Assembly: GCA_002455605.1 (NCBI GenBank)
Contig: DKLE01000165.1
Span: 411-13,275 of the forward strand
Direction of reading: 5' to 3'
Length of the DNA: 12,865 bases
Source of the DNA: Firmicutes bacterium UBA6648
Lineage (GTDB): Bacteria; Bacillota; Clostridia; Peptostreptococcales; Anaerovoracaceae
How positions within the stretch are numbered: the first letter of the stretch is position 1; every line of letters begins with the position of its first letter. Position numbers and translations under genes: made by a program. Under the pieces are notes generated by a model. It made no database searches. It had not been told where the DNA came from and was given only the letters and a program-made list of their open reading frames with translations. Positions 6,580 through 12,865 of the stretch are shown in pieces.

Positions 6580-7887
6580 ATGAATGCAGAAAAATTATCC
6601 CCGCCCGAACAGATCTGTAAATTTATGTCAAGAATTTATGAAGCTAAGCTTACTACGGTCTCAGGAGGAAATCTTTCCTTAAAAGACCTAAATGGGAATA
6701 TATGGGTAACACCTTCAGGAGGAGATAAAGGAAGATACCATTCAGAGGATATTTTAAAAATATCTCCTGAGGGAAAAGTAGAAGGCAGCAAAAAACCATC
6801 TGTGGAAACGGGTATACACCGCTCTATTTTAGCAGACAGACCGGAATTTAAGGCGGTGGTTCATGCACATCCCCCAGGACTGGTTGCTGTCAGCCTTCTG
6901 AGGGAATTGCCTGAGACTATGCTGATTCCGCAAACAGCTAATTCAGTGAAAAATATGAAGCTTGCCGCTTATGGGTGTCCGGGCAGCGAAGAGCTGAAAG
7001 AAAATGTTGCAAAGGAATTCCGAGATAATCCCAACACTAACGTGGCTATTTTAGAGAATCACGGAGCGTTTGTAGCCAGCGAAAAAAGTCTGATGCATGC
7101 TTTCGGCGTATTCCGGGATCTGGATTTCAGCACTCGGATTCAAGCTAAAGCCCAAAGCTTCTGGGGGCGGCCTCCCAAGCTTATCTCCCAAGAACAATTA
7201 GAATACTACAATCGCTCTGCGGTTTCTGAGCTGGGAGTCTTTAAACAGGAAACGGTCTCTGACCGGGAGATGGAATTGAGAAAAGATATATGCGATTTCT
7301 GTGACAGAGCTTATAGGCGGGATTTGTTTACCCAAAATATTGGTGTTATATCTGCCCGTTTAGATGAGGACAGCTTTTTGATTACAGGAAGCGGTGCGGA
7401 TAACGCAGAGCTGACTGTTTCGGAGGTTGTCAAGATACAGAGAGATTTAGTAGAAGAAGGGAAAAAGCCTTCCAGAAGTGTAATGCTTCATAAAAAAATA
7501 TATGAGGAAAATCCGGAGATCAATGCTGTAATAATGGCGGCACCGGAGAACGCAATGATATTTGCCGTAACGGATTTGGAGTATGATTTAAAAACCATTC
7601 CGGAATGCTATATTGTTTTGAGAGAAAAGATCAGTAAATTTCCCTTTGGCTCGACCATAGACAGACAAGAGGAATTAGCCCAATACTTTAGAACGAGCTC
7701 TCCTGTTGCTATTGTGGAAAACGATTGTTATATTTGCACGGGAACCAATATATTCAATGCATTTGATAAGCTTGAAGTTATTGAATTCAGTGCGGAGGCC
7801 GTATTTAATGGAAAGCTTTTGGGGGGGCCGATAAAAAGTATTACAGAAAAACAAGTGCAGGAAATAAAGACTCAATTTGATATTTGA
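6580..7887 (+). CDS. Tandem class II aldolase/adducin-domain protein, second domain degenerate
   Basis: A 435-residue protein with two class II aldolase domains in tandem; single-domain members are about 210-230 residues. Domain 1 (about 8-215) is complete: SGGNLS (28-33), TPSGG (44-48), catalytic-type E76, zinc ligands H95 and H97 in HAH and H161 in ENHG (159-162). Such enzymes usually cleave sugar 1-phosphates to dihydroxyacetone phosphate and an aldehyde, or act as epimerases. Domain 2 (about 230-425) keeps the fold pattern (ITGSGADNAEL, LHKKIYEENPEINAVI) but the ligands are gone: HAH has become MAA (319-321), ENH has become END (380-382), and the position of E76 holds S300. It is probably structural or ligand-binding. 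The gene starts 22 bases after the nucleoside hydrolase, with AAGGGAGAAAGGG before the ATG. The substrate is unknown; a pentose or deoxypentose phosphate is an inference from context. Confidence 0.85.
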   Translation: MNAEKLSPPEQICKFMSRIYEAKLTTVSGGNLSLKDLNGNIWVTPSGGDKGRYHSEDILKISPEGKVEGSKKPSVETGIHRSILADRPEFKAVVHAHPPGLVAVSLLRELPETMLIPQTANSVKNMKLAAYGCPGSEELKENVAKEFRDNPNTNVAILENHGAFVASEKSLMHAFGVFRDLDFSTRIQAKAQSFWGRPPKLISQEQLEYYNRSAVSELGVFKQETVSDREMELRKDICDFCDRAYRRDLFTQNIGVISARLDEDSFLITGSGADNAELTVSEVVKIQRDLVEEGKKPSRSVMLHKKIYEENPEINAVIMAAPENAMIFAVTDLEYDLKTIPECYIVLREKISKFPFGSTIDRQEELAQYFRTSSPVAIVENDCYICTGTNIFNAFDKLEVIEFSAEAVFNGKLLGGPIKSITEKQVQEIKTQFDI

Positions 7888-7934
7888 CCATTTTAGGGAT
7901 AGAATTTAAGTATACGGACGGAGGAAGAACAAGC

Positions 7935-8834
7935 ATGAAAATTTTGAATTTTGGTTCTTTAAATATAGACTGGGTTTACAATGTGGATCACTTTGTCAGA
8001 CCGGGAGAGACTCTTTCTGCGCTATCAGTGGAGCGCTTCTGCGGAGGCAAAGGCCTCAATCAATCGGTGGCTTTATCCAAAGCAGGAGCTTCTGTTTTCC
8101 ATGCCGGAGGCATCGGCAGTGATGGAGAATTTTTGAAAGAAAAGCTTAAAGAGAGCAACGTGGATGTAAGCTTTGTGAAAGTTTTTGAGGTGCCCACAGG
8201 AAATGCATTCATTCAAGTGGATGCGTCCGGACAAAACTGCATTATTCTTTTTGGCGGAGCCAATCAGGAAATAACCAAGGAATATGCACAGGAAGTAATA
8301 AACAATTTTCAAGAAAACGACATTCTTGTTCTCCAAAATGAAATCAGTTCAATAAATGAAATCGTAACGATGGCCTATGAGAAAGGACTGCAGATTGTTT
8401 TAAATCCCAGCCCGATGAACGGAAAAATTGCAGAACTGGACTTAAATAAAATCACCTATTTTATGATGAATGAAATAGAAGGAGAAGCTATTACCGGCAC
8501 AGATGAACCGGATAAAATCCTGGATATTATGATGGAAAAATATCCTCACAGCAAGGTTGTTCTCACATTGGGAGATAAAGGGGTTCGATATGCGGAGGGA
8601 GAGAAGCGGATTGCATGGGGAAGCTATGACGTGACAGCCGTGGACACCACCAGTGCGGGAGATACCTTTACCGGCTATTTTATTGCGGCGTTGGCGGAGG
8701 AAATGGAAATAAAAAAGGCCTTGGAACGGGCTTCCAAGGCAGCAGCTTTAGCCGTATCGGTAAAAGGGGCATCAAACTCTATACCTTTGCCTGAAGAAGT
8801 TGATAATTGCAGGCTTATTTTAAAAAATAATTAA
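7935..8834 (+). CDS. Ribokinase / PfkB-family sugar kinase
   Basis: A 299-residue PfkB-family kinase closest in pattern to ribokinase, which makes ribose 5-phosphate from ribose and ATP. The N-terminal sugar-binding signature is NFGSLNIDWVYNVDHFVRPG (5-24), followed by GGKGLNQ (37-43) and MMNEIEGE (177-184). The C-terminal signature DTTSAGDTF is at 237-245 with catalytic base D243 and the anion-hole glycine, and ATP-site GASNSIP at 278-284. I chose the ATG at 7935 because GGAGG lies 10 bases upstream. A TTG at 7884 would overlap the aldolase stop by four bases and add 17 residues foreign to the family, so I reject it. It is the last gene of the operon, 47 bases after the aldolase. The presence of a nucleoside hydrolase supports ribose as substrate; another pentose or 5-deoxypentose is possible. 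Confidence 0.87.
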   Translation: MKILNFGSLNIDWVYNVDHFVRPGETLSALSVERFCGGKGLNQSVALSKAGASVFHAGGIGSDGEFLKEKLKESNVDVSFVKVFEVPTGNAFIQVDASGQNCIILFGGANQEITKEYAQEVINNFQENDILVLQNEISSINEIVTMAYEKGLQIVLNPSPMNGKIAELDLNKITYFMMNEIEGEAITGTDEPDKILDIMMEKYPHSKVVLTLGDKGVRYAEGEKRIAWGSYDVTAVDTTSAGDTFTGYFIAALAEEMEIKKALERASKAAALAVSVKGASNSIPLPEEVDNCRLILKNN

Positions 8835-8841
8835 AAATTCC

Positions 8842-8869
8842 TTGCATTTAAAAAATTTTATAGTATAAT
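8842..8869 (+). promoter_or_regulatory. Promoter of the rpsF-ssb-rpsR operon
   Basis: TTGCAT (8842-8847) and a perfect TATAAT (8864-8869) are separated by 16 bases, seven bases after the ribokinase stop codon. Transcription should begin near 8876, giving a leader of about 100 bases before rpsF. No convincing terminator separates this promoter from the sugar operon upstream. Confidence 0.8.
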
Positions 8870-8875
8870 TAAAAG

Positions 8876-8970
8876 GCATGAAATTTGTAGGACTACTTTT
8901 AAGTCCCATAGCAAAAGATTGCTCTCTGTGCAGATATAGAGTCTGCACCATTTAGTCCATAGGGAGGTGA
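8876..8970 (+). ncRNA. Structured rpsF 5' leader with alternative pairings (candidate S6-type autoregulatory leader)
   Basis: The leader contains three local hairpins: GGACT/AGTCC (8890-8894 with 8902-8906), AGCAA/TTGCT around an AAGA loop (8910-8914 with 8919-8923), and GTGCAGA/TCTGCAC (8928-8934 with 8942-8948). GGACTA (8890-8895) can instead pair with TAGTCC (8953-8958), which ends four bases before the Shine-Dalgarno GGGAGG (8962-8967). Ribosomal proteins S6:S18 are known to bind rpsF leaders in many bacteria. I do not see the CCG bulge motif I associate with that class, so the assignment is tentative. Confidence 0.45.
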
Positions 8971-8976
8971 AAACAA

Positions 8977-9264
8977 ATGACAAATTATGAAGTTATGTTC
9001 ATTATCGACCCAACTGTTGAAGATGCAAGAAAGGACGCTGTTGTAGCAACAGTACAGGAAATCATTGCAGCTGACGGCGAAGTTGGTAAGGTTGATGTTT
9101 GGGGAATGAGAAAGCTTACTTATCCTATTCAGAAGAAGAACGAAGGTTACTATGTTGTAATCGAGTTTAAGGCTGCTCATGATCTACCAAAAGAATTAGA
9201 CAGAAGACTTAGAATTTCAGACGCAGTAATGAGACATCTTATTGTAAATAAAGATGAGAAATAG
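8977..9264 (+). CDS. rpsF: 30S ribosomal protein S6
   Basis: A 95-residue small-subunit protein that binds the central domain of 16S rRNA together with S18. It has the normal length and hallmarks: the N-terminal strand NYEVMFIIDP (3-12), VDVWGMRKLTYPIQK (39-53) and a basic C-terminal helix region DRRLRISDAVMRHLIV (75-90). AGGGAGGTGA lies upstream with GGAGG nine bases before the ATG. It is the first gene of the classic rpsF-ssb-rpsR operon, behind its own promoter and a structured leader that probably controls translation. Start and function are certain. Confidence 0.98.
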   Translation: MTNYEVMFIIDPTVEDARKDAVVATVQEIIAADGEVGKVDVWGMRKLTYPIQKKNEGYYVVIEFKAAHDLPKELDRRLRISDAVMRHLIVNKDEK

Positions 9265-9274
9265 GGGGTAACAA

Positions 9275-9709
9275 ATGAATAGTGTAGTTCTTATCGGAAG
9301 ACTTACTAGGGACCCTGAAGTTAGATATATTCCCACTACTCAGATGGCTGTTGCTACTTTTACGTTAGCAATTGACAGACCCACTGGACAGGGGAAAGAA
9401 AAACAGACTGACTTTCCCAGAATAACCGTATTTGGTAAGCAAGCTGAAAATTGTGAGAGATTTCTTACAAAAGGCAGACTTGTAGGAATTCAGGGAAGAA
9501 TTCAAACAGGAAGCTACAAGAACAAAGATGGTGTAACTGTGTATACTACTGATGTTGTAGCAAATAATGTGGAATTTTTGGAATGGGGAGACAGAGGCGG
9601 AGATGGCTCAAGATCTGGTTCGTCAGTGCCTACTGGGTTTCAGGATATAGATGAACCGTCTATTCCGGAAGGATTTTCATCCTTGGATGATGATGATATT
9701 CCATTTTAA
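9275..9709 (+). CDS. ssb: Single-stranded DNA-binding protein
   Basis: A 144-residue SSB protecting single-stranded DNA in replication, repair and recombination. The OB fold covers about 1-105, beginning MNSVVLIGRLTRDPEVRY, with DFPRITVFGKQAENC (46-60) and GSYKNKDGVTVYTTDVVA (79-96). A Gly/Ser/Pro-rich flexible linker follows (about 106-134), ending in the acidic tail DDDDIPF (138-144), the docking site for partner proteins. The family normally works as a tetramer. The GGGGG ribosome binding site overlaps the rpsF stop codon and the gap to rpsF is 10 bases, so the two genes are probably translationally linked. Keeping ssb between rpsF and rpsR is the widespread bacterial arrangement. Confidence 0.98.
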   Translation: MNSVVLIGRLTRDPEVRYIPTTQMAVATFTLAIDRPTGQGKEKQTDFPRITVFGKQAENCERFLTKGRLVGIQGRIQTGSYKNKDGVTVYTTDVVANNVEFLEWGDRGGDGSRSGSSVPTGFQDIDEPSIPEGFSSLDDDDIPF

Positions 9710-9739
9710 ACAAACCTTAATGAAAGGAGCGTAATCGCT

Positions 9740-9973
9740 ATGATGGATAAGAGACGTGGCGGCATGAGAAGAAAGAAAGTTTGCCAATTCTGTGCCGATA
9801 AAACTGAAGCAATAGATTACAAAGACGTGGATAAACTAAAGAAGTATGTTACTGAAAGAGGTAAGATTCTTCCTAAGAGAATCACAGGTACTTGTGCTAT
9901 TCATCAGAGAGAAGTTACAAAGGCTATTAAAAGAGCAAGAATCGTTGCATTACTACCTTACGTAGCTGAATAA
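9740..9973 (+). CDS. rpsR: 30S ribosomal protein S18, zinc-binding form
   Basis: A 77-residue S18, partner of S6 on the 16S rRNA platform. The family core is intact: a basic N-terminus (RRGGMRRKK), [21 protein letters not shown] (25-45), RITGT (47-51) and [12 protein letters not shown] (63-74). It carries C15-x2-C18 and C52-x2-H55, consistent with the zinc-binding (C+) form of S18, whereas the cysteine-free form lacks these residues. Two consecutive ATG codons (9740, 9743) are possible starts; AAAGGAG at 9723-9729 is 10 bases before the first, which I prefer. It is the last gene of the operon, followed by a strong terminator. Confidence 0.97.
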   Translation: MMDKRRGGMRRKKVCQFCADKTEAIDYKDVDKLKKYVTERGKILPKRITGTCAIHQREVTKAIKRARIVALLPYVAE

Positions 9974-9988
9974 TAAAATCAAGAAGTT

Positions 9989-10019
9989 AAAACCGAGTCG
10001 TAGGCGGCTCGGTTTTTTT
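9989..10019 (+). terminator. Strong intrinsic terminator after rpsR
   Basis: CCGAGTCG (9993-10000) pairs with CGGCTCGG (10005-10012) through one U-G wobble around a TAGG tetraloop. A-tract 9989-9992 extends the stem, and seven Ts follow (10013-10019). This is a textbook Rho-independent terminator. Confidence 0.95.
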
Positions 10020-10026
10020 GTAATGT

Positions 10027-10055
10027 TTGATATTTAAAATGCTTTATGATATAAT
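10027..10055 (+). promoter_or_regulatory. Promoter of the yybS-gdpP-rplI unit
   Basis: TTGATA (10027-10032) and TATAAT (10050-10055) are separated by exactly 17 bases, and TG at 10047-10048 gives an extended -10. It lies eight bases beyond the rpsR terminator. It is the best match to a sigma-A-type promoter in the window. Confidence 0.85.
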
Positions 10056-10084
10056 TAATAAGTTAAATTAGTAGGGAGAATTAA

Positions 10085-10828
10085 ATGTATACATTAATTA
10101 TATTTTCGGTATTGTTTTTTTTACCGCTGCCTTTGATGGCGTCAGCAGCCAGACAGACTAAAAATGGTTATACCGCTATATTTCAAGGGGTAATAGGGGT
10201 TGCCATCGCTATGATGGTAATGTTTATTATCGCTTCGATCTCGGGAAATCCGGTAGGCCAGGCGATCGCTTCCGATTTACAGACCTTTTGTGAAACGGCA
10301 GCGAATAATAATCAACTGGTGACCATGCTGGGCATGGATAAAATTTCATATGAAGAACGAGTCTCTACTCTCACTAAGGTATATACCTATGCAATAAATG
10401 CCTTGCCGGCAACCATGCTGGTTTGGTCCACTATTATTGCATATTTTGAATACATGTTTGTCAGCAGGCTAAGCAAAGAGAGCAAATATCCATTGCCCCA
10501 GCTTGCAAAATTAAAGGATTTCAGTATGCCGAAGAAAGCCTTGTGGGGATGGATATTAATTTACTTAATGACTTTTGCTGTTACCTTGGTTGGCTTTGAA
10601 AACAGCAGTGTACTGCATATAAATGTACAGGTATTGTTCCAATTTGCCTTTCAGATACAGGGGCTGGCTGTTATATTTTATTTTTGTCATTCCAAGAGAT
10701 GGCCGAAGGTCGCAGCAGTCATCATCTCTTTGCTTTTTTTCCCGACAGCCATTGGGCAGATGCTTCTCTGCATGATAGGTTTTTTAGATCTGGGATTTGG
10801 GTTGCGTAAAATAATAACCAGACCTTAA
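10085..10828 (+). CDS. YybS-like (DUF2232) membrane protein
   Basis: A 247-residue integral membrane protein of the DUF2232/YybS family, function unknown. Hydrophobic segments are at about 3-20, 33-53, 105-125, 152-170, 180-201 and 208-236. The C-terminal stretch, with IQGLAVIFYF (191-200), HSKRW (202-206) and GFLDLGFGLRK (232-242), matches the usual end of the family. It is shorter than the roughly 300 residues typical of YybS, and the shortfall seems to lie in the N-terminal half. AGGGAG lies six bases before the ATG. Its place between rpsR and gdpP-rplI is the conserved Firmicutes gene order and supports the assignment more than sequence alone. It lies in the same frame as gdpP, separated by its TAA and 15 sense codons. 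Confidence 0.75.
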   Translation: MYTLIIFSVLFFLPLPLMASAARQTKNGYTAIFQGVIGVAIAMMVMFIIASISGNPVGQAIASDLQTFCETAANNNQLVTMLGMDKISYEERVSTLTKVYTYAINALPATMLVWSTIIAYFEYMFVSRLSKESKYPLPQLAKLKDFSMPKKALWGWILIYLMTFAVTLVGFENSSVLHINVQVLFQFAFQIQGLAVIFYFCHSKRWPKVAAVIISLLFFPTAIGQMLLCMIGFLDLGFGLRKIITRP

Positions 10829-10873
10829 TATAGCGTTATCGAATTAAGTTTTGAGTGGAAAAGAGGAAATAGA

Positions 10874-12688
10874 ATGGATGGAAATATGCCTGGAAAAATT
10901 ACCACTGAGAAGAGAATCGAAAAATTACTTTCTGCTTATGTACCCCTTCCTATGTGCATTATCAATCAGCAGGGGAAGGTTACCAGGGCCAGTAATAAAA
11001 TTGATGAGGTGTTTAAATATGACGGCATAAAAGATGCGGATATATTTGCATTAACCGGGATAAAACACGGAGAATTTTTTTCCGAGGGTGTAAATGAGAA
11101 ATTCTTAACCCTTTCGAGAAATGATAAGATTTTTAGAATCCAAGTCGGCTATGTAGGCAAGGACGAACAAAAACGTGCCATTATTTATTTCTATGACATT
11201 ACAAATTATGAGAACTTAAAAACCATGTATAATGATGAACATATATGCATGGCTACTATTAACGTGGATAATTATGATGAACTTACTTCCAGCACATCTG
11301 AAGAAAAGCGCCTGGCATTGAGTACAGATATTGATAAAGCGGTGAGGCAGTGGGCATCAAGAGGAAATGCTTCTATCATCAGGTACAAAGAAAATATGTA
11401 CTTTATGGTATTTGAAAATGCTTACCTGGATAAAATTGTGGAAAACAAATTTGCTATTCTTGACGATATCAGAGAGATCGAGACAGAGGCTGATTTTCCC
11501 GTAACACTAAGCATTGGGATCGGAGCAGGAGGAAAACATCCCGCCCAGACGGATCAATATGCTGTTGCTGCCTTGGATTTGGCATTGGGGCGGGGAGGCG
11601 ACCAGGCCGTAGTGAAAAAAGGCTCTAAGCTGGAATACTTCGGCGGTAAGATGCAGACTGTTGAAAAGGGGAACAAAGGAAAATCAAGAATTATAGCCCA
11701 CGCTATAAAGCAGCTTGTGGATCAGTCCTCTAAGGTTGTAATCATGGGACATCGAAATCCCGACATGGATTCTTTTGGATCGGCTTTAGGGGTTTATCGG
11801 ATTGTAGCTAACAGGAATAAAGATGCCTATATCGTTATAAACAATTACTTTGAAACTCTTGCGGAGATTTATAATCAAGCACGGGAAACAGAATTTTATC
11901 AATTCGTAAACAGCGAAAAAGCGATCTCCATGATGGATAAAGATACGCTGCTGGTTGTGCTGGATACCCATCGCCCTAGTCTGGTAGAATGCAGGGAGTT
12001 ATTAGAATTAACAGAAAAAATAGTGGTGATCGATCATCATCGCAAAGCAGAGGAATGTATTGATAATGCCACTTTATATTATATGGAGCCATATGCATCT
12101 TCTACATCGGAGCTGGTAACGGAGATTCTCCAGTATTCGGGAGATAAAAAGAATGTTGCTAAATTGGAGGTTGAAGGTCTTTTGGCGGGGATATCCATGG
12201 ATACAAACCGGTTTGCGGTGAAAACAGGGGTTCGGACTTTTGAGGCGGCTTCCTGGCTGAGGCGATCCGGTGCAGATACCACTACAGTAAAGAGATTTTT
12301 CCAAACAGATGCAGAAGCTTTTAAAATAAAAGCGAAATGTATAGCGGAAGCAGATATAAAAGAAAATGGGATCGCTTATTCCGTAAGCCACGGACATCAC
12401 CCTGACATTCAGGTTATCAATTCTCAGGCAGCGGATGAGCTTTTGTCTGTGAAAAATGTTCGTGCCAGCTTTGTAGCAGGAAGAGATGAGAGAGGAACCA
12501 CGGTGATAAGTGCCCGCTCACTGGGAGAAATGAATATGCAGACGATAATGGAGAAGCTGGGAGGCGGCGGTCATTTGACCACTGCAGGTGCACAGGTTGA
12601 ATGCACACCGGAAGAGGCTTTGCAGCAAATAGAGGAAATTGTAAACTCTCTTGACAGTAAAGCGGCAAATAACAAGGAGGAAAAATAA
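10874..12688 (+). CDS. gdpP: GdpP-type cyclic-di-AMP phosphodiesterase lacking N-terminal membrane helices
   Basis: A 604-residue GdpP (YybT) homologue, which hydrolyses the second messenger c-di-AMP to pApA. Domains in order are PAS-like (about 12-112), degenerate GGDEF (about 122-260, with VDNYDEL 131-137 and [12 protein letters not shown] 237-248), DHH (about 285-445) and DHHA1 (about 480-595). Metal-binding residues are intact: H293, D297, D299 in GHRNPDMD, D364, the D387-H388-H389 triad, D443, and GGGGH at 563-567. Usual members have about 650-660 residues and open with two membrane helices; here the PAS begins after about a dozen polar residues and there is no hydrophobic segment, so the protein is probably cytoplasmic. 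GAGG lies seven bases before the ATG, and the frame upstream reaches the yybS stop without encoding helices. It precedes rplI in conserved order. Confidence 0.93.
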   Translation: MDGNMPGKITTEKRIEKLLSAYVPLPMCIINQQGKVTRASNKIDEVFKYDGIKDADIFALTGIKHGEFFSEGVNEKFLTLSRNDKIFRIQVGYVGKDEQKRAIIYFYDITNYENLKTMYNDEHICMATINVDNYDELTSSTSEEKRLALSTDIDKAVRQWASRGNASIIRYKENMYFMVFENAYLDKIVENKFAILDDIREIETEADFPVTLSIGIGAGGKHPAQTDQYAVAALDLALGRGGDQAVVKKGSKLEYFGGKMQTVEKGNKGKSRIIAHAIKQLVDQSSKVVIMGHRNPDMDSFGSALGVYRIVANRNKDAYIVINNYFETLAEIYNQARETEFYQFVNSEKAISMMDKDTLLVVLDTHRPSLVECRELLELTEKIVVIDHHRKAEECIDNATLYYMEPYASSTSELVTEILQYSGDKKNVAKLEVEGLLAGISMDTNRFAVKTGVRTFEAASWLRRSGADTTTVKRFFQTDAEAFKIKAKCIAEADIKENGIAYSVSHGHHPDIQVINSQAADELLSVKNVRASFVAGRDERGTTVISARSLGEMNMQTIMEKLGGGGHLTTAGAQVECTPEEALQQIEEIVNSLDSKAANNKEEK

Positions 12689-12689
12689 G

Positions 12690-12865
12690 ATGATTGTTAT
12701 ATTACTAAAAGATGTAAAAGGTTCCGGTAAGGCCGGTGAAGTTGTAAAGGTAAGCGATGGTTATGCGAGGAATATGCTGATTCCAAAGGGAATGGCAAAA
12801 GAAGCCACAGAAGGAAATGTGAGAAACCTGGAAAAGCAGAAAGCAATTGCTGCGGAAAAGAAAGC
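12690..12865 (+). CDS. rplI: 50S ribosomal protein L9, 5' part (cut by window end)
   Basis: The first 58 codons of L9 are present. The translation opens [20 protein letters not shown] and continues with [20 protein letters not shown], the rRNA-binding N-terminal domain, and then enters the charged connecting helix ([16 protein letters not shown]). Family members have about 148 residues, so roughly 90 are missing beyond 12865. AAGGAGG (12674-12680) lies inside the end of gdpP, nine bases before this ATG, and only one base separates the gdpP stop from it, so translation is likely coupled. Confidence 0.95.
   Translation, partial: MIVILLKDVKGSGKAGEVVKVSDGYARNMLIPKGMAKEATEGNVRNLEKQKAIAAEKK

Noticed and set aside
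6580..7887. Two aldolase genes merged by a sequencing error
   Set aside because: The inter-domain region reads as continuous coding sequence without an internal ribosome site or start, and domain 2 is degenerate at several independent positions, which suits a true tandem protein.
7884..7934. Longer ribokinase start at TTG 7884 overlapping the aldolase stop
   Set aside because: The extra 17 residues do not belong to the PfkB fold, and a GGAGG directs the ATG at 7935, which begins with the family's typical strand.
8876..8976. T-box or metabolite riboswitch in the rpsF leader
   Set aside because: No T-box sequence, specifier loop or terminator/antiterminator pair with a U-run is present. A ribosomal-protein-type leader fits the downstream gene better.
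12074..12668. Open frames on the minus strand opposite the gdpP DHHA1 region
   Set aside because: They are antisense shadows of a strongly conserved coding region, without recognisable domains or start signals.

Overview
The window looks like one end of a contig from a low-GC, Gram-positive anaerobe of the Clostridia. The evidence is the strong AGGAGG-type ribosome binding sites, the AT-rich intergenic DNA, the Firmicutes gene order rpsF-ssb-rpsR-yybS-gdpP-rplI, and typically clostridial families (YitT, DUF2148, zinc-type S18). A family such as Anaerovoracaceae is a guess from general resemblance only. Bases 1-14 match the 3' end of an Illumina TruSeq adapter and are probably not genomic.

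Layout. (1) 15-518: the 3' end of a YitT/DUF2179 membrane protein gene, facing a minus-strand plsC acyltransferase across a bidirectional terminator. (2) 1511-3848: a plus-strand group encoding a YbjQ-family protein, a PAP2 lipid phosphatase, and an unusual 446-residue protein that joins a type 1 isopentenyl-diphosphate isomerase to a LarE sulfur transferase. With plsC, this region leans towards membrane lipid and isoprenoid work. (3) 3922-4470: a minus-strand DUF2148 ferredoxin-like protein, between a long hairpin terminator and its own extended -10 promoter. (4) 4646-8834: a four-gene group with short gaps, encoding a nucleotidyltransferase, a nucleoside hydrolase, a tandem class II aldolase whose second half has lost its metal ligands, and a ribokinase-family kinase. 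The likely theme is release, phosphorylation and cleavage of the sugar from nucleosides or a related glycoside. (5) 8842-10019: the ribosomal operon rpsF-ssb-rpsR, with its own promoter, a structured leader with competing pairings, and a strong intrinsic terminator. (6) 10027-12865: a second promoter driving yybS, gdpP and rplI (cut by the window end). This GdpP lacks the usual N-terminal membrane helices.

There is no CRISPR array, tRNA, rRNA, insertion sequence or phage signature. No stretch over 300 bases lacks a gene. The most unusual items are the Idi-LarE fusion, the soluble GdpP, the half-degenerate tandem aldolase in its nucleoside/sugar operon, and the rpsF leader.
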